DNA from: an uncultured Verrucomicrobia subdivision 3 bacterium
Lineage (GTDB): Bacteria; Verrucomicrobiota; Verrucomicrobiia; Limisphaerales; UBA11358
Assembly (NCBI GenBank): GCA_903922735.1
Contig: CAIXUZ010000077.1
Location: forward strand, 1 to 64,000
Length of the DNA: 64,000 nucleotides
Reading direction: 5' to 3'
How positions within the stretch are numbered: the stretch's first letter is position 1; each line of letters begins with the position of its first letter. The notes under the pieces were generated by a model. The model saw only the letters and a list, made by a program, of their open reading frames with translations, was not told the origin of the DNA and did not search any database. The position numbers and the translations under genes were made by a program. Shown here piece by piece: positions 41,660 through 49,607 of this stretch.

Positions 41660-42559
41660 ATGAAAACCAGCAAACCTCTCTGGCGGCTCTCCGTGACCAC
41701 CGCGCTGGAAGCCGAGGACGCGGTGGCGGAGTTGCTCGGCTCGCTTTTCGGAGTGGCGGCGGCAGCCTATTTTAATCTGGAAACCGGCATCAGCACCGTC
41801 AGCATCTTTCGCGACCGGAAGTTTGATGCCCCCCAAGCCCGCAGTGAGGTGACGGCGGGAATAAAACGCATTGGGGATTGCGGTTTGCATATCGGGAGCG
41901 GCCGGATTGAAATCACCAAGGTAAAGCGCGAGGACTGGAAAGAATCCTGGAAACGGCATTTTCATCCGCTGGAAATCGGGAAAACGCTGCTCATCAAACC
42001 GAGTTGGAGCAAGAAACGGCCGCGCAAAGGACAGGCAGTGGTCATTCTCGATCCGGGCTTGAGCTTTGGCACCGGACAGCATCCGACCACTTCATTTTGC
42101 CTGGGCGAAATCGCCCGCGGCCGGAATTCCGCCGCCCAACAGTCGTTTTTGGATATCGGCACCGGTTCCGGCATTCTGGCGATCGCGGCGGTGAAGCTGG
42201 GCTACGCGCCGGCCCATGCCTTTGATTTCGATCCCGAGTCCGTCCGGGTCGCCCGCGAAAACGCCCGCAAAAACCGGGTTGACACCAAACTTAAGCTGAC
42301 GCGCGGCGACGTGACGAAGTTGCCGCTGAAACCGGCGCGGCAATATGATCTGGTCTGCGCAAATATAATTTCTAATTTGCTAATTGCCGAGAGGCGAAGA
42401 ATAGTGAACCGGTTGCGCCCGGGCGGGGTTTTGGTTCTGGCGGGGATTCTGGCGGTGGAATTTGGCGAGGTGGAACGGGCCTTTGCCGGATTGAAACTGA
42501 AATTAGTGGCGAAACGGGTGGAAAAGGAATGGTGTTCTGGCGCTTTTTGTTTCGCCTGA
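41660..42559 (+). CDS. prmA: Ribosomal protein L11 methyltransferase
   Basis: A 299-residue PrmA, a SAM-dependent enzyme that trimethylates ribosomal protein L11. Visible are the N-terminal substrate domain with EDWKESWKRHFHPLEIG, the LDPGLSFGTGQHPTT segment, SAM motif FLDIGTGSGILAIAAVKLG, FDFDPESVRVARENA, and the motif IV region CANIISNLL. Length fits. It is the last gene of the rph group; a small unidentified gene follows. Confidence 0.93.
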   Translation: MKTSKPLWRLSVTTALEAEDAVAELLGSLFGVAAAAYFNLETGISTVSIFRDRKFDAPQARSEVTAGIKRIGDCGLHIGSGRIEITKVKREDWKESWKRHFHPLEIGKTLLIKPSWSKKRPRKGQAVVILDPGLSFGTGQHPTTSFCLGEIARGRNSAAQQSFLDIGTGSGILAIAAVKLGYAPAHAFDFDPESVRVARENARKNRVDTKLKLTRGDVTKLPLKPARQYDLVCANIISNLLIAERRRIVNRLRPGGVLVLAGILAVEFGEVERAFAGLKLKLVAKRVEKEWCSGAFCFA

Positions 42560-42681
42560 ATATTTTTGAACACTTTCATGGCGGCTGACGTCAGAGAAAG
42601 TGAAGATTATCAGCAGTTTTTGGAATGATGGCGGTTGGCATTGTTTACGCTGTCATTCCAGCGAAAGGAAAAGCAAATGCT

Positions 42682-42846
42682 ATGATGAAAACACTAGAAG
42701 AGATGGGCGAAGTGATTCGCAGCCAAAAACATCCGTTCCGTAAAGCCGAACATCATACCAAAAAGTCGAACAAAAACCGCCACGAACGGCGTAAAATCAG
42801 GGAGTATCTCCAGCTCGGCGACTGGTTGTCCGAGGAAACCGCTTGA
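42682..42846 (+). CDS. Small basic hypothetical protein
   Basis: A 54-residue lysine/arginine/histidine-rich protein (KAEHHTKKSNKNRHERRKIRE) ending in a YLQLGDWLSEE helix. An AAAGGA lies about 14 bp before the double ATG. The frame could be extended to an ATG at 42625. It has no recognisable family and may be a nucleic-acid-binding small protein or not expressed at all. Confidence 0.4.
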   Translation: MMKTLEEMGEVIRSQKHPFRKAEHHTKKSNKNRHERRKIREYLQLGDWLSEETA

Positions 42847-42874
42847 AGTGACGGCGGCAGGCCATGGCCGCTGT

Positions 42875-43333
42875 TCATTGCTGGCAATCGGGACACACGC
42901 CAAAAAATTCAAGCCGGTGGGTCACGGCTTGGAAGCGGTTTTTACTCGCAATCCGGCGCTCAATTTCCGCCGGGAAACATTCTTCAATTTTCACAACCCC
43001 CGCACAGCGGGTGCAAACCAGATGGTGGTGGTGTCCGTCAGACCCTTCGGCTACCAATTCAAAGCGTGCCGCCCCGTCACCGAAATCAAAACGTTTCACC
43101 ATGCCCAGCTTTTCCAGCAGCTGGGTGGCGCGATAAATCGTGGCCAGATCGCATTCGCCCATGGGCAACTCGGCAAATACCTCTTTTATGGTCAGCGGAT
43201 GCGGATGATGGCGAAGAATATCCAGAATTGCCGCCCGCGGTCCGGTGATCTTGCGGGATTCACGGCGGAGCCGGCCGGTCAGGGCGGATAACTCCGGTTG
43301 CTGGTGCGCGGGGTGCTGACAAGGTTTTTTCAC
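42875..43333 (-). CDS. zur: Fur-family metal regulator, probably Zur
   Basis: A 152-residue Fur-family repressor. Visible are the winged helix with KITGPRAAILDILRHHPHPLTIKEVF and DLATIYRATQLLEKLGMVKR, the histidine-rich regulatory motif GHHHHLVCTRCAG, and two structural CxxC pairs (CTRC and CPDC at the C-terminus). It starts with GTG, overlapping the stop of the ZIP transporter gene, so the two are co-expressed. Neighbouring zinc-sparing genes make zinc the likely signal. Fur (iron), Mur and PerR roles cannot be excluded from sequence alone. Confidence 0.85.
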   Translation of the reverse strand: MKKPCQHPAHQQPELSALTGRLRRESRKITGPRAAILDILRHHPHPLTIKEVFAELPMGECDLATIYRATQLLEKLGMVKRFDFGDGAARFELVAEGSDGHHHHLVCTRCAGVVKIEECFPAEIERRIASKNRFQAVTHRLEFFGVCPDCQQ

Positions 43334-44058
43334 GCTTCAAAAATCACGCTGACAATGCCCAGCAGCAAACCGACGATAACCGCGAACATTTTCCCGACGG
43401 GAAAACGATGGTGATCTTCGCTCTCGAATAAAATCGTTGTCGAAATATGCATGAAAATGCCAATGACAACGGCCATCAAGTAACGCGAATAAACCGCTAG
43501 ACCGGTGCAACTGCTGACGAACATCCCGACCGGGGCCATGATCGCGAAGAGTCCGATACACAGGAGCGCGGAGGATTTCTTCATGCCGCTTTGCAACAAC
43601 ATTCCGAGCAGGGCAATGGAGATGGGATAATTATGCACCACCACGCTAACGAGCAGAAAATGATGCGCTGAGAGATCATGCGCGGTCTGGTGCGCCGGCG
43701 ATTTGCCAAGCGCAAGCGCTTCAACAAAAGCATGAAGGCAAAGCCCGGCCAGGATGCCGAAAGCCATGCGCCCTTGAATTTCATGGGCATGCCCGTGCTC
43801 AATGCCCATGGAGATGGAATCCATGGCGATTTGGAGAAAAAAACCGAACAGGATGAAGCCGCCAATCAGCAGCGGCTTGAGCGCAACGCCGGCCTCCGGC
43901 TCATATAAATCCGGCAACAAGTGCAGCATCACGAGCGCGATGAGATAGGCTCCAGTGAAAGCATTCAGCACTTTGACCCGCCGGGCATCAGTCAAGCGCA
44001 GCCCGAAAACCGTCGCCACCCCCAAGGCGATGCTGGAAAGCAGAATGAAATAATCCAT
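43330..44058 (-). CDS. ZIP-family metal transporter
   Basis: A 242-residue integral membrane protein with about eight helices of the ZIP family, which brings zinc or other divalent metals into the cytoplasm. The metal-site helices are visible as LCLHAFVEALALG (helix IV) and SVVVHNYPISIALL (helix V), with a histidine-rich loop GIEHGHAHE before them. The ATG at 44058 lies about 27 bp from a perfect 17-bp palindrome (44085-44101). It precedes and overlaps the Fur-family gene. Confidence 0.88.
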   Translation of the reverse strand: MDYFILLSSIALGVATVFGLRLTDARRVKVLNAFTGAYLIALVMLHLLPDLYEPEAGVALKPLLIGGFILFGFFLQIAMDSISMGIEHGHAHEIQGRMAFGILAGLCLHAFVEALALGKSPAHQTAHDLSAHHFLLVSVVVHNYPISIALLGMLLQSGMKKSSALLCIGLFAIMAPVGMFVSSCTGLAVYSRYLMAVVIGIFMHISTTILFESEDHHRFPVGKMFAVIVGLLLGIVSVIFEA

Positions 44059-44084
44059 AAAATGCGCCGAATTAAAACCGACAA

Positions 44085-44101
44085 TTGCAAATCGTTTGCA
44101 A
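44085..44101. promoter_or_regulatory. Palindromic operator candidate for the Fur-family regulator
   Basis: TTGCAAA-TCG-TTTGCAA is a perfect 7-3-7 inverted repeat placed 27-43 bp upstream of the ZIP transporter start codon. Its size, AT-rich nature and 7-1-7-like inner form (TGCAAAT-C-GTTTGCA) fit operators of Fur-family repressors. The autoregulated transporter-regulator operon is the obvious target. Confidence 0.65.
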
Positions 44102-44112
44102 CTAAACCATAT

Positions 44113-44152
44113 AAAAAAGCCGCCTTGCCGAGCTTGCGTCCGGTAAGGCGGC
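44113..44152 (-). terminator. Intrinsic terminator after rpsR
   Basis: On the minus strand GCCGCCTT (complement of 44145-44152) pairs with AAGGCGGC (complement of 44119-44126), followed by a run of six T. It ends the dksA-like/rpmG/rpsR transcript and insulates it from the ZIP promoter. Confidence 0.88.
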
Positions 44153-44159
44153 AGAAAAC

Positions 44160-44414
44160 TTACTTCATCAGCAACATCTGACGCGCGCGCTTGATGGCGG
44201 CGGTCATCCGACGCTGGTAAGGCGCAGGCAAGCCGGTGTATTTACGCGGCAGGATGCGGCCCTGATCGGTCACGAACGTGCGGAGCAGGTTCGTGTTTTT
44301 GTAGTCGAGCGCGTCAATGGTGAAGTCAATCTTCGGCTTCGGACGCGGGGTGCGGTTTTCGCGGGTGCCTTTGCCCCGCTTGTCAGATTTCTCGGTGTTG
44401 GTCTTGCGCGGCAT
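44160..44414 (-). CDS. rpsR: Ribosomal protein bS18, cysteine-free form
   Basis: An 84-residue S18 with the core IDALDYKNTNLLRTFV, GRILPRKYTGL and PYQRRMTAAIKRARQM. The N-terminal tail is basic and contains no cysteine at all, so it is the zinc-independent (C-) type. It lies 3 bp after rpmG and is followed by a strong terminator. In bacteria with Zur-controlled ribosomal paralogs the C- form replaces a zinc form under starvation, but many lineages have only a C- form. Which holds here is unknown. Confidence 0.95.
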   Translation of the reverse strand: MPRKTNTEKSDKRGKGTRENRTPRPKPKIDFTIDALDYKNTNLLRTFVTDQGRILPRKYTGLPAPYQRRMTAAIKRARQMLLMK

Positions 44415-44417
44415 AAA

Positions 44418-44585
44418 TTATTTAATTTCTTTGTGCACCGTGTGACGGCGGAGGGCCGGATTGTATTTTTTAACTTCCAGCTTCTCCAACTGCAGTTTTT
44501 TGTTGCGGCTGGTGGTATAACGCGAAGGAGATTTGCCCTCCTTGCGGGCTTCGGTGCATTCAATGGTGATGGTTTCTCGGGCCAT
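44418..44585 (-). CDS. rpmG: Ribosomal protein bL33, zinc-independent form
   Basis: A 55-residue L33 read directly from the minus strand. It begins [10 protein letters not shown], has [12 protein letters not shown] in the middle, and ends [10 protein letters not shown]. It has a single cysteine and lacks the two CxxC pairs of zinc-binding L33, so it is the C- type. The stop TAA is 3 bp before the rpsR ATG and the start is 3 bp after the dksA-like gene. Confidence 0.95.
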   Translation of the reverse strand: MARETITIECTEARKEGKSPSRYTTSRNKKLQLEKLEVKKYNPALRRHTVHKEIK

Positions 44586-44588
44586 AAA

Positions 44589-45185
44589 TTATTCTTTCTC
44601 TTTATTTACTTTCGGTGATTCATCGGAATGTTCTTCGTCTTCGCCGTCCACGTCCGTGGTCGCGCCAACCGAATCAATCGTTCCCAGCGCGCCCAAACGA
44701 CGGGATTTCAAAGCGCCGTCGCGCTCCAACTGCGCTTGCGCATCCACCGTGAAGCGGGTCCAGGGAATCGCCTCCAGACGCGCCTTCGGTATTGACTTGC
44801 CGGTCAACTCGCAAACGCCATAAGTTTTCCGCTCGATGCGCTTGAGGGCTTCCTCGATTTCGTAAACCGCATCCTGGTCGGACGACAACAGGCTCAACGC
44901 AAAATCACGGTCAAAATTATCCGTGCCGGAATCCGCCATATGCAGGCTGTAACCGGCCATTTCCTGGGCTGACTCCTGAGCCAGGCCGCTCATCTGCTTT
45001 ACGAGCTGATCACGCAATTCGAGCAGATTGAGACAAAACTTCTGCCATTCCGGCTTGACCTTTTTCAGGTCCGGACCGGCGGTCTTTTTGGCCACAGGCC
45101 GGCCCAAAATCGCCGCCGAGGTGGCAATGGTTTTGGACTTGCCGCGCGGAGCGGCTTTCTTAATTACTTTTTTCTTGGCAGTCAC
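44589..45185 (-). CDS. DksA/TraR-like protein lacking the C4 zinc finger
   Basis: A 198-residue protein with a lysine-rich N-terminal tail, a long coiled coil (about residues 50-110), and a DksA-type C-terminal domain with YEIEEALKRIERKTYGVCELTGKSIPKARLEAIP. In canonical DksA this region has CxxC...CxxC; here only the first cysteine remains (CELT in place of CxxC, and the second pair absent). It could not hold zinc in the usual way. Such DksA2-like proteins act on RNA polymerase with ppGpp. An acidic tail follows. The GTG at 45185 is taken as start; a TTG at 45191 is possible. Confidence 0.8.
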   Translation of the reverse strand: MTAKKKVIKKAAPRGKSKTIATSAAILGRPVAKKTAGPDLKKVKPEWQKFCLNLLELRDQLVKQMSGLAQESAQEMAGYSLHMADSGTDNFDRDFALSLLSSDQDAVYEIEEALKRIERKTYGVCELTGKSIPKARLEAIPWTRFTVDAQAQLERDGALKSRRLGALGTIDSVGATTDVDGEDEEHSDESPKVNKEKE

Positions 45186-45319
45186 AAACAAAATATTGGT
45201 TCAGGCCAAACTCATTGGCCGATGCTTCAAAGGGGCGGGAATGTAGCAAAGTGCGCCAAATAATCCACTATTATTTTTAGAGATTTTGCGAGGGGGCAAA
45301 AATCAGCGGTGAAATCCAT

Positions 45320-46162
45320 TCATTTGGCCAGATGGATCCGGATTTCCGGGCGTTTTTCGATGCATGCATAGGCGTTGTGATTATGAATGCTTTCGAAATT
45401 TTCCGCCTCGACTTTATACCAGGTCACCAACGGATGCGCGTTGAGCCGCAACGCCACGTTGCGCACCAGGTCCTCGACGAACACCGGATTTTCATAGGCG
45501 CGCTCGGTCACCGCCTTTTCATCCTGCCGCTTGAGCAAGGCATAAAGCTCGGAACTCGCCGACGCCTCGATCATCTCAATGACTTCCTCGATCCAGATGA
45601 TCTGCTTGAACCGCAACGCCACCGTCACCTCCCCACGCTGGTTGTGCGCGCCATGTCTGGAAATCGCCTTGGAGCACGGGCACAGCGTCGTCACGTTCAC
45701 TTTTACCGTCAGGACAAAATCGGTTTCCTGACCACACGCCGCCGCGTCAAATCGTGCGATATAATCCATCAAGCTTTCCTTGCGCGACACCGGTGATTTC
45801 TTGGACATGAAATATGGAAACTCCACTTCAATGTGCGACGTGGCGGAATGCAGCTTCTGCTGAAGCGACTGAAGGATACCCACGATGTTCTCCACATGAA
45901 TCACATCGCCATGCGCATTGAGCACCTCGACAAAACGGCTCATGTGTGTGCCCTTGAATTCCTTGGGCAAATCCACAAACATTCCGAGCGTCGCCACCGT
46001 GTTTTGCACCCGGCGAGTCCGGTCACGAACTTGAATCGGAAAACGCAACCCGCGCACGCCGACCTTGTCAATCCGCAGTTCCCGATGGTCGCGCTCGCTT
46101 TGTTTATCATCCAAATTCACCGCTGCCGTCGCTGTCGTCTTAGTTTTGCCGGTTCGAGCCAT
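45320..46162 (-). CDS. folE2: GTP cyclohydrolase IB (FolE2)
   Basis: A 280-residue GTP cyclohydrolase of the FolE2 family, which makes dihydroneopterin triphosphate for folate and queuosine without needing zinc. Visible are VGVRGLRFPI, the catalytic CPCSKAISRHGAHNQRGEV (cysteine ligand and histidine), VEEPF-equivalent near AYENPVFVEDLVR, and the C-terminal ENFESIHNHNAYA segment. ATG at 46162 is chosen as the conserved part begins soon after. In several bacteria folE2 is under Zur control. QueD (2.5 kb) may use its product. Confidence 0.94.
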   Translation of the reverse strand: MARTGKTKTTATAAVNLDDKQSERDHRELRIDKVGVRGLRFPIQVRDRTRRVQNTVATLGMFVDLPKEFKGTHMSRFVEVLNAHGDVIHVENIVGILQSLQQKLHSATSHIEVEFPYFMSKKSPVSRKESLMDYIARFDAAACGQETDFVLTVKVNVTTLCPCSKAISRHGAHNQRGEVTVALRFKQIIWIEEVIEMIEASASSELYALLKRQDEKAVTERAYENPVFVEDLVRNVALRLNAHPLVTWYKVEAENFESIHNHNAYACIEKRPEIRIHLAK

Positions 46163-46245
46163 GGGAAGAAAATAACAGCTTTGCCGCATTTGGCAAAAAT
46201 GTTCGCTTGAAAATAAACCCGTTTTTGTCAGCCTGCGTCATCATC

Positions 46246-47160
46246 ATGAATTCCAAATTCATCGCCCAGCTGGGAATTCTCATCCTGCTCCAGATAAATA
46301 TTTTCGCCGGCACCATCCGGATTGCCACTTACAATGTCGAAACTTACCTCGACCAGCCGACTGAATCCCGCCACTTCGCCAAATCCGAAGCGGCCAAGGC
46401 AAAAATCTGCGAGTTGATTCACAACCTCAATCCTGACGTTATCGCCTTCGAAGAAATGGGCACCACCAACGCCCTGCTCGAATTACAGGGCCGGCTCAAA
46501 AGCAAAGGCCTTGATTTTCCTTTTTGGGAGCACGTTCAGGGCTATGACACCAATATCCACATCGCCATTTTGAGCCAGCTACCCATCATCGCCCGCCAGC
46601 CGCACACCAATGAAAATTTTCTCCTGGATGGACGGCGCTTCCGCGTCAGCCGCGGATTTGCCGAGGTGGAAATTCGCGCCGCCACCAATTTCACCTTCAC
46701 CCTCATTGCCGCGCATTTAAAATCCCGCCGACCGATTGCCCAAGCCGACGAAAGCGAACTTCGTTTACAGGAAGCCAAAATTTTGCGCGGCATCGTGGAC
46801 GAGAAATTTGCACGCAATCCAGACGCAAAGCTGGTCGTCCTGGGTGATTTCAACGATGTGAAAAATTCCGCATCCACCAAGGCAGTCATCGGACGCGGAA
46901 AATTCAAACTCACCGACACGCGGCCCTCCGAGCGCAATGGAGACAATAGTCCCAGTGAAAATCCTCAACACGAACCGCGAGCCGTAACGTGGACGCATTA
47001 TTACGGACTAGAAGACACTTACTCGCGAATCGATTACATTTTTTTGAGCCCCGCGCTGACCCGCCACTGGGTAAAAGATGAAACTTATATCCCCACAATT
47101 TCCAACTGGGGCTCCGGCTCCGACCATCGCCTGATCACGGCCGCATTTTCAACCGATTAA
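46246..47160 (+). CDS. Secreted endonuclease/exonuclease/phosphatase-family protein
   Basis: A 304-residue EEP-fold metal phosphodiesterase. It has a hydrophobic N-terminus (FIAQLGILILLQINIFAG) that looks like a signal peptide, then ATYNVETYL, VIAFEEMGT (metal Glu), LIAAHLKSRR, VVLGDFNDVKNS (Asp/Asn pair), and the final GSDHRLI. These are the catalytic marks of DNase I/exonuclease III-like enzymes. ATG at 46246 is chosen; the TTG upstream is less likely. An extracellular nuclease or a phosphatase scavenging role is plausible. Confidence 0.82.
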   Translation: MNSKFIAQLGILILLQINIFAGTIRIATYNVETYLDQPTESRHFAKSEAAKAKICELIHNLNPDVIAFEEMGTTNALLELQGRLKSKGLDFPFWEHVQGYDTNIHIAILSQLPIIARQPHTNENFLLDGRRFRVSRGFAEVEIRAATNFTFTLIAAHLKSRRPIAQADESELRLQEAKILRGIVDEKFARNPDAKLVVLGDFNDVKNSASTKAVIGRGKFKLTDTRPSERNGDNSPSENPQHEPRAVTWTHYYGLEDTYSRIDYIFLSPALTRHWVKDETYIPTISNWGSGSDHRLITAAFSTD

Positions 47161-47170
47161 CACTGAAACT

Positions 47171-48385
47171 TTAATTCAACGGCACACCGCGCCGCAGAAA
47201 AGTCGGAATGTCCAAATCCTCGCCGTTGTGCTTGGTCGGCTCACTTTTGTCGAAACGCCCCTTGGAAATGATGTTCAAGGGCAATTGCGTCTGAATCAGC
47301 TTGTTGCCCGCCCGCCGCGTCCGTGAAACCAGGCGTGGCTGAGTAACTTCACGATGCGCGGCGACGGACGGATGCGCCGGGCGTGTTTCGGTTCGAGAGA
47401 TGGCACCAGACGCCGCAGCATTTTGTTTCGCAGCGATGACAGTGACGCAAAGTTTTTCCTTCAACACCGCGTCCACCCCGGCACCCATGATAATCTGCGC
47501 GTGACTGCACTGGCGTCTCACCTGTTCCATCACCCGGTTGACCTCAGCCATGCTCAAATCTTTTCCCGCCGTCAGGCTCACCAACACGGCGTCGGATTCC
47601 GACAGGGCGCGGCCTTCGTCCAACAACGGATGGGCAAGGATTTTTTCCACCACTTCGCGGGCGCGACCCGGGCCGGCTCCCTCGACAAACGCAAAAACAT
47701 TCTCCGCATGGCGGTCGCGAATGAGCGCACAGAGGTCAGAAAAATGAACTTGAATGAGCCCAGGTCGGGTGAGCAAATGCCACACACCGCGCACGCCTTC
47801 AACCAGAAACCCACCCGTAAACTTGAAGGTTTCGACGAGACTGGTATTCTCATCAATCAGCTTGAATATTTTCTGGCTCGGCAGGCAAATCACACCATCG
47901 GCGGTGGATTTAAGCTGTTCCAGAGCGACCTGCGCCTGCGTTTCACGACGGTTGCCTTCACATTCAAACGGCAGCGTTACAAACGCCAATACCAATGCGC
48001 CCGCCTCGTGCGCCGCCTTAGCGAGCACCGGGCTGATGCCACTGCCCGCGCCGCCGCCAAGCCCAGCCAGGATAAAAACAACGTTTGCGCCTTCGCACGC
48101 GGTTTTGAGCGTGGAAAATTGCTCCTCGGCCAGCGCGCGGCCGCGGTCGGGGTCACCGCCAGAGCCAAGACCACGCATCAGGTGGTTTTCGAGATTGATT
48201 TTAACAGTGGCGGGCGAGGCGGCGAGGGCGGCGGCATCGGTATTGACGGCAGCGAATTGCGCGCCGGTGAATTCTGTCGCTGACAACGCGACGAGCAAGG
48301 CGTTACCCGCATTGCCCACGGCAAAGATTTTCACGGCCGGGGCGGACGATGTTTCCAAAAAAGAATTTTGTTCAATAGTTTCCAT
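47171..48385 (-). CDS. ftsZ: Cell division GTPase FtsZ, divergent
   Basis: A 404-residue FtsZ, the tubulin-like ring protein. Recognisable are AVNTDAAALAAS, the tubulin signature as GGGAGSG (residues 110-116, Ala for the usual Thr), and the C-terminal peptide LDIPTFLRR that binds FtsA. Two features are unusual: the first glycine loop reads VGNAGNAL (normally GGGGGN), and the T7 synergy loop reads GLIQVHFSDL (212-217) where typical FtsZ has NVDFAD. Asn and the first catalytic Asp are thus replaced by Gln and His. ATG at 48385 lies 10 bp after ftsA. It is the last gene of the dcw cluster. Confidence 0.9.
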   Translation of the reverse strand: METIEQNSFLETSSAPAVKIFAVGNAGNALLVALSATEFTGAQFAAVNTDAAALAASPATVKINLENHLMRGLGSGGDPDRGRALAEEQFSTLKTACEGANVVFILAGLGGGAGSGISPVLAKAAHEAGALVLAFVTLPFECEGNRRETQAQVALEQLKSTADGVICLPSQKIFKLIDENTSLVETFKFTGGFLVEGVRGVWHLLTRPGLIQVHFSDLCALIRDRHAENVFAFVEGAGPGRAREVVEKILAHPLLDEGRALSESDAVLVSLTAGKDLSMAEVNRVMEQVRRQCSHAQIIMGAGVDAVLKEKLCVTVIAAKQNAAASGAISRTETRPAHPSVAAHREVTQPRLVSRTRRAGNKLIQTQLPLNIISKGRFDKSEPTKHNGEDLDIPTFLRRGVPLN

Positions 48386-48395
48386 AGCCAATCTT

Positions 48396-49607
48396 TCAGG
48401 TTCGTTGAAGGAAGCGGCCAATAAAGCCCTTGAAGAAAGGTCGCTCGCCGCGTTTTCGATTTTTAAGCGAGCCAAATTTCACCAGGCCGATGGCGGTGGC
48501 AAATTCCGGCTGGTCCAGCGCGGTGGTGAGGCCGCTGATGGCGCTGGCGTGGCCGGGGGCGACGTTCATCTGGAAAATATTTTCCGCCAGCGGCACGATG
48601 CCCGGCACACGCGAACAGCCGCCACAAAGAACAACGCCGGCGCGCAAGTAATTGGTGAGGCCAACCGTCTCGAGTTCCTGCGCGATGAGCCGGAAAATCT
48701 CTTCAAGACGCAACGACATGATGCGTTGCAGATGCTCGACATTGATGCGCTTGAGTTCGAGCCCCAGCTCGTTCGTAATGCTGATGGTCTGGCCTTTGGC
48801 CGCATCAGTGACCTGCGCGGAACCGTATTCAAGCTTCAGTTTTTCCGCGCGGCTCAACGGAACTTTCAAACCATAGGCAAGGTCATTGGAAACATGATCA
48901 CCGCCGACCGCCAGCACGCCGGAATGCCGGATGACCCCATCGAAATAAACCACGTATTCCGTTGTGCCACCCCCGATGTCTATGACCAGCGCGCCCATTT
49001 CCTTCTGCTCGTTGCCCAGCAGAGCGAGCGAGGTGGCAATGCCGTTGAAAACTATTTCGTCCACTTCCAGCGACGTGCCACGGACCAGCCGGATAATATT
49101 TTGCAGGCGGTTGGCGTGCCCGTGAATCACATGCATGTCCACTTCCAGCCGCGCGCCGAGCATCCCGACGGGATTCGTCACCCCTTCCTGGCCATCCACA
49201 AAAAAATGCTGGCGCACCGCGTGGATGACCGTGTTTTCGGCGGGCAGATTGATGGCCTTGGCGTTCTTAAGCACGTCGTCCACGTCGTCCGTGGAAATCT
49301 CACGATCAGCGGAAACCACCGGATGCACGCCACGATTATTAAAGCCGCGGATGTGGCCACCACTCACGCCGAGATAAACGCTGCGAATCTCCACATCCGC
49401 CATCTGCTCAGCCTCGAACACCGCCGCGCGTAAATCCTCCTCGACCTGTTCAGGGTTGATAATCTCGCCCTTGCGCACGCCGCGCGAGCGCGACTGACCC
49501 AAGCCGATAATGTTCAGTCCGCCTTCGGCAAGCTGCTCGCCAACGACCACGCAGATTTTCGAGGTGCCGATTTCGAGACCGGCAATGATGTTGGAATCGT
49601 CAAACAT
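48396..49607 (-). CDS. ftsA: Cell division protein FtsA
   Basis: A 403-residue actin-fold protein that anchors FtsZ to the membrane. Visible are AGLEIGTSKICVVVGE (phosphate 1), the 1C domain with VYLGVSGGHIRGFN, VIDIGGGTTEYVVY (phosphate 2), GGDHVSNDLAYGL, VVLCGGCSRVPGI (adenosine motif) and the C-terminal amphipathic helix FFKGFIGRFLQRT. It overlaps the end of ftsQ by 8 bp and is followed by ftsZ. Full length. Confidence 0.95.
   Translation of the reverse strand: MFDDSNIIAGLEIGTSKICVVVGEQLAEGGLNIIGLGQSRSRGVRKGEIINPEQVEEDLRAAVFEAEQMADVEIRSVYLGVSGGHIRGFNNRGVHPVVSADREISTDDVDDVLKNAKAINLPAENTVIHAVRQHFFVDGQEGVTNPVGMLGARLEVDMHVIHGHANRLQNIIRLVRGTSLEVDEIVFNGIATSLALLGNEQKEMGALVIDIGGGTTEYVVYFDGVIRHSGVLAVGGDHVSNDLAYGLKVPLSRAEKLKLEYGSAQVTDAAKGQTISITNELGLELKRINVEHLQRIMSLRLEEIFRLIAQELETVGLTNYLRAGVVLCGGCSRVPGIVPLAENIFQMNVAPGHASAISGLTTALDQPEFATAIGLVKFGSLKNRKRGERPFFKGFIGRFLQRT

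Noticed and set aside
47754-49433. A 559-codon frame opposite ftsZ and ftsA
   Set aside because: It spans two conserved genes on the other strand and has no domain of its own.
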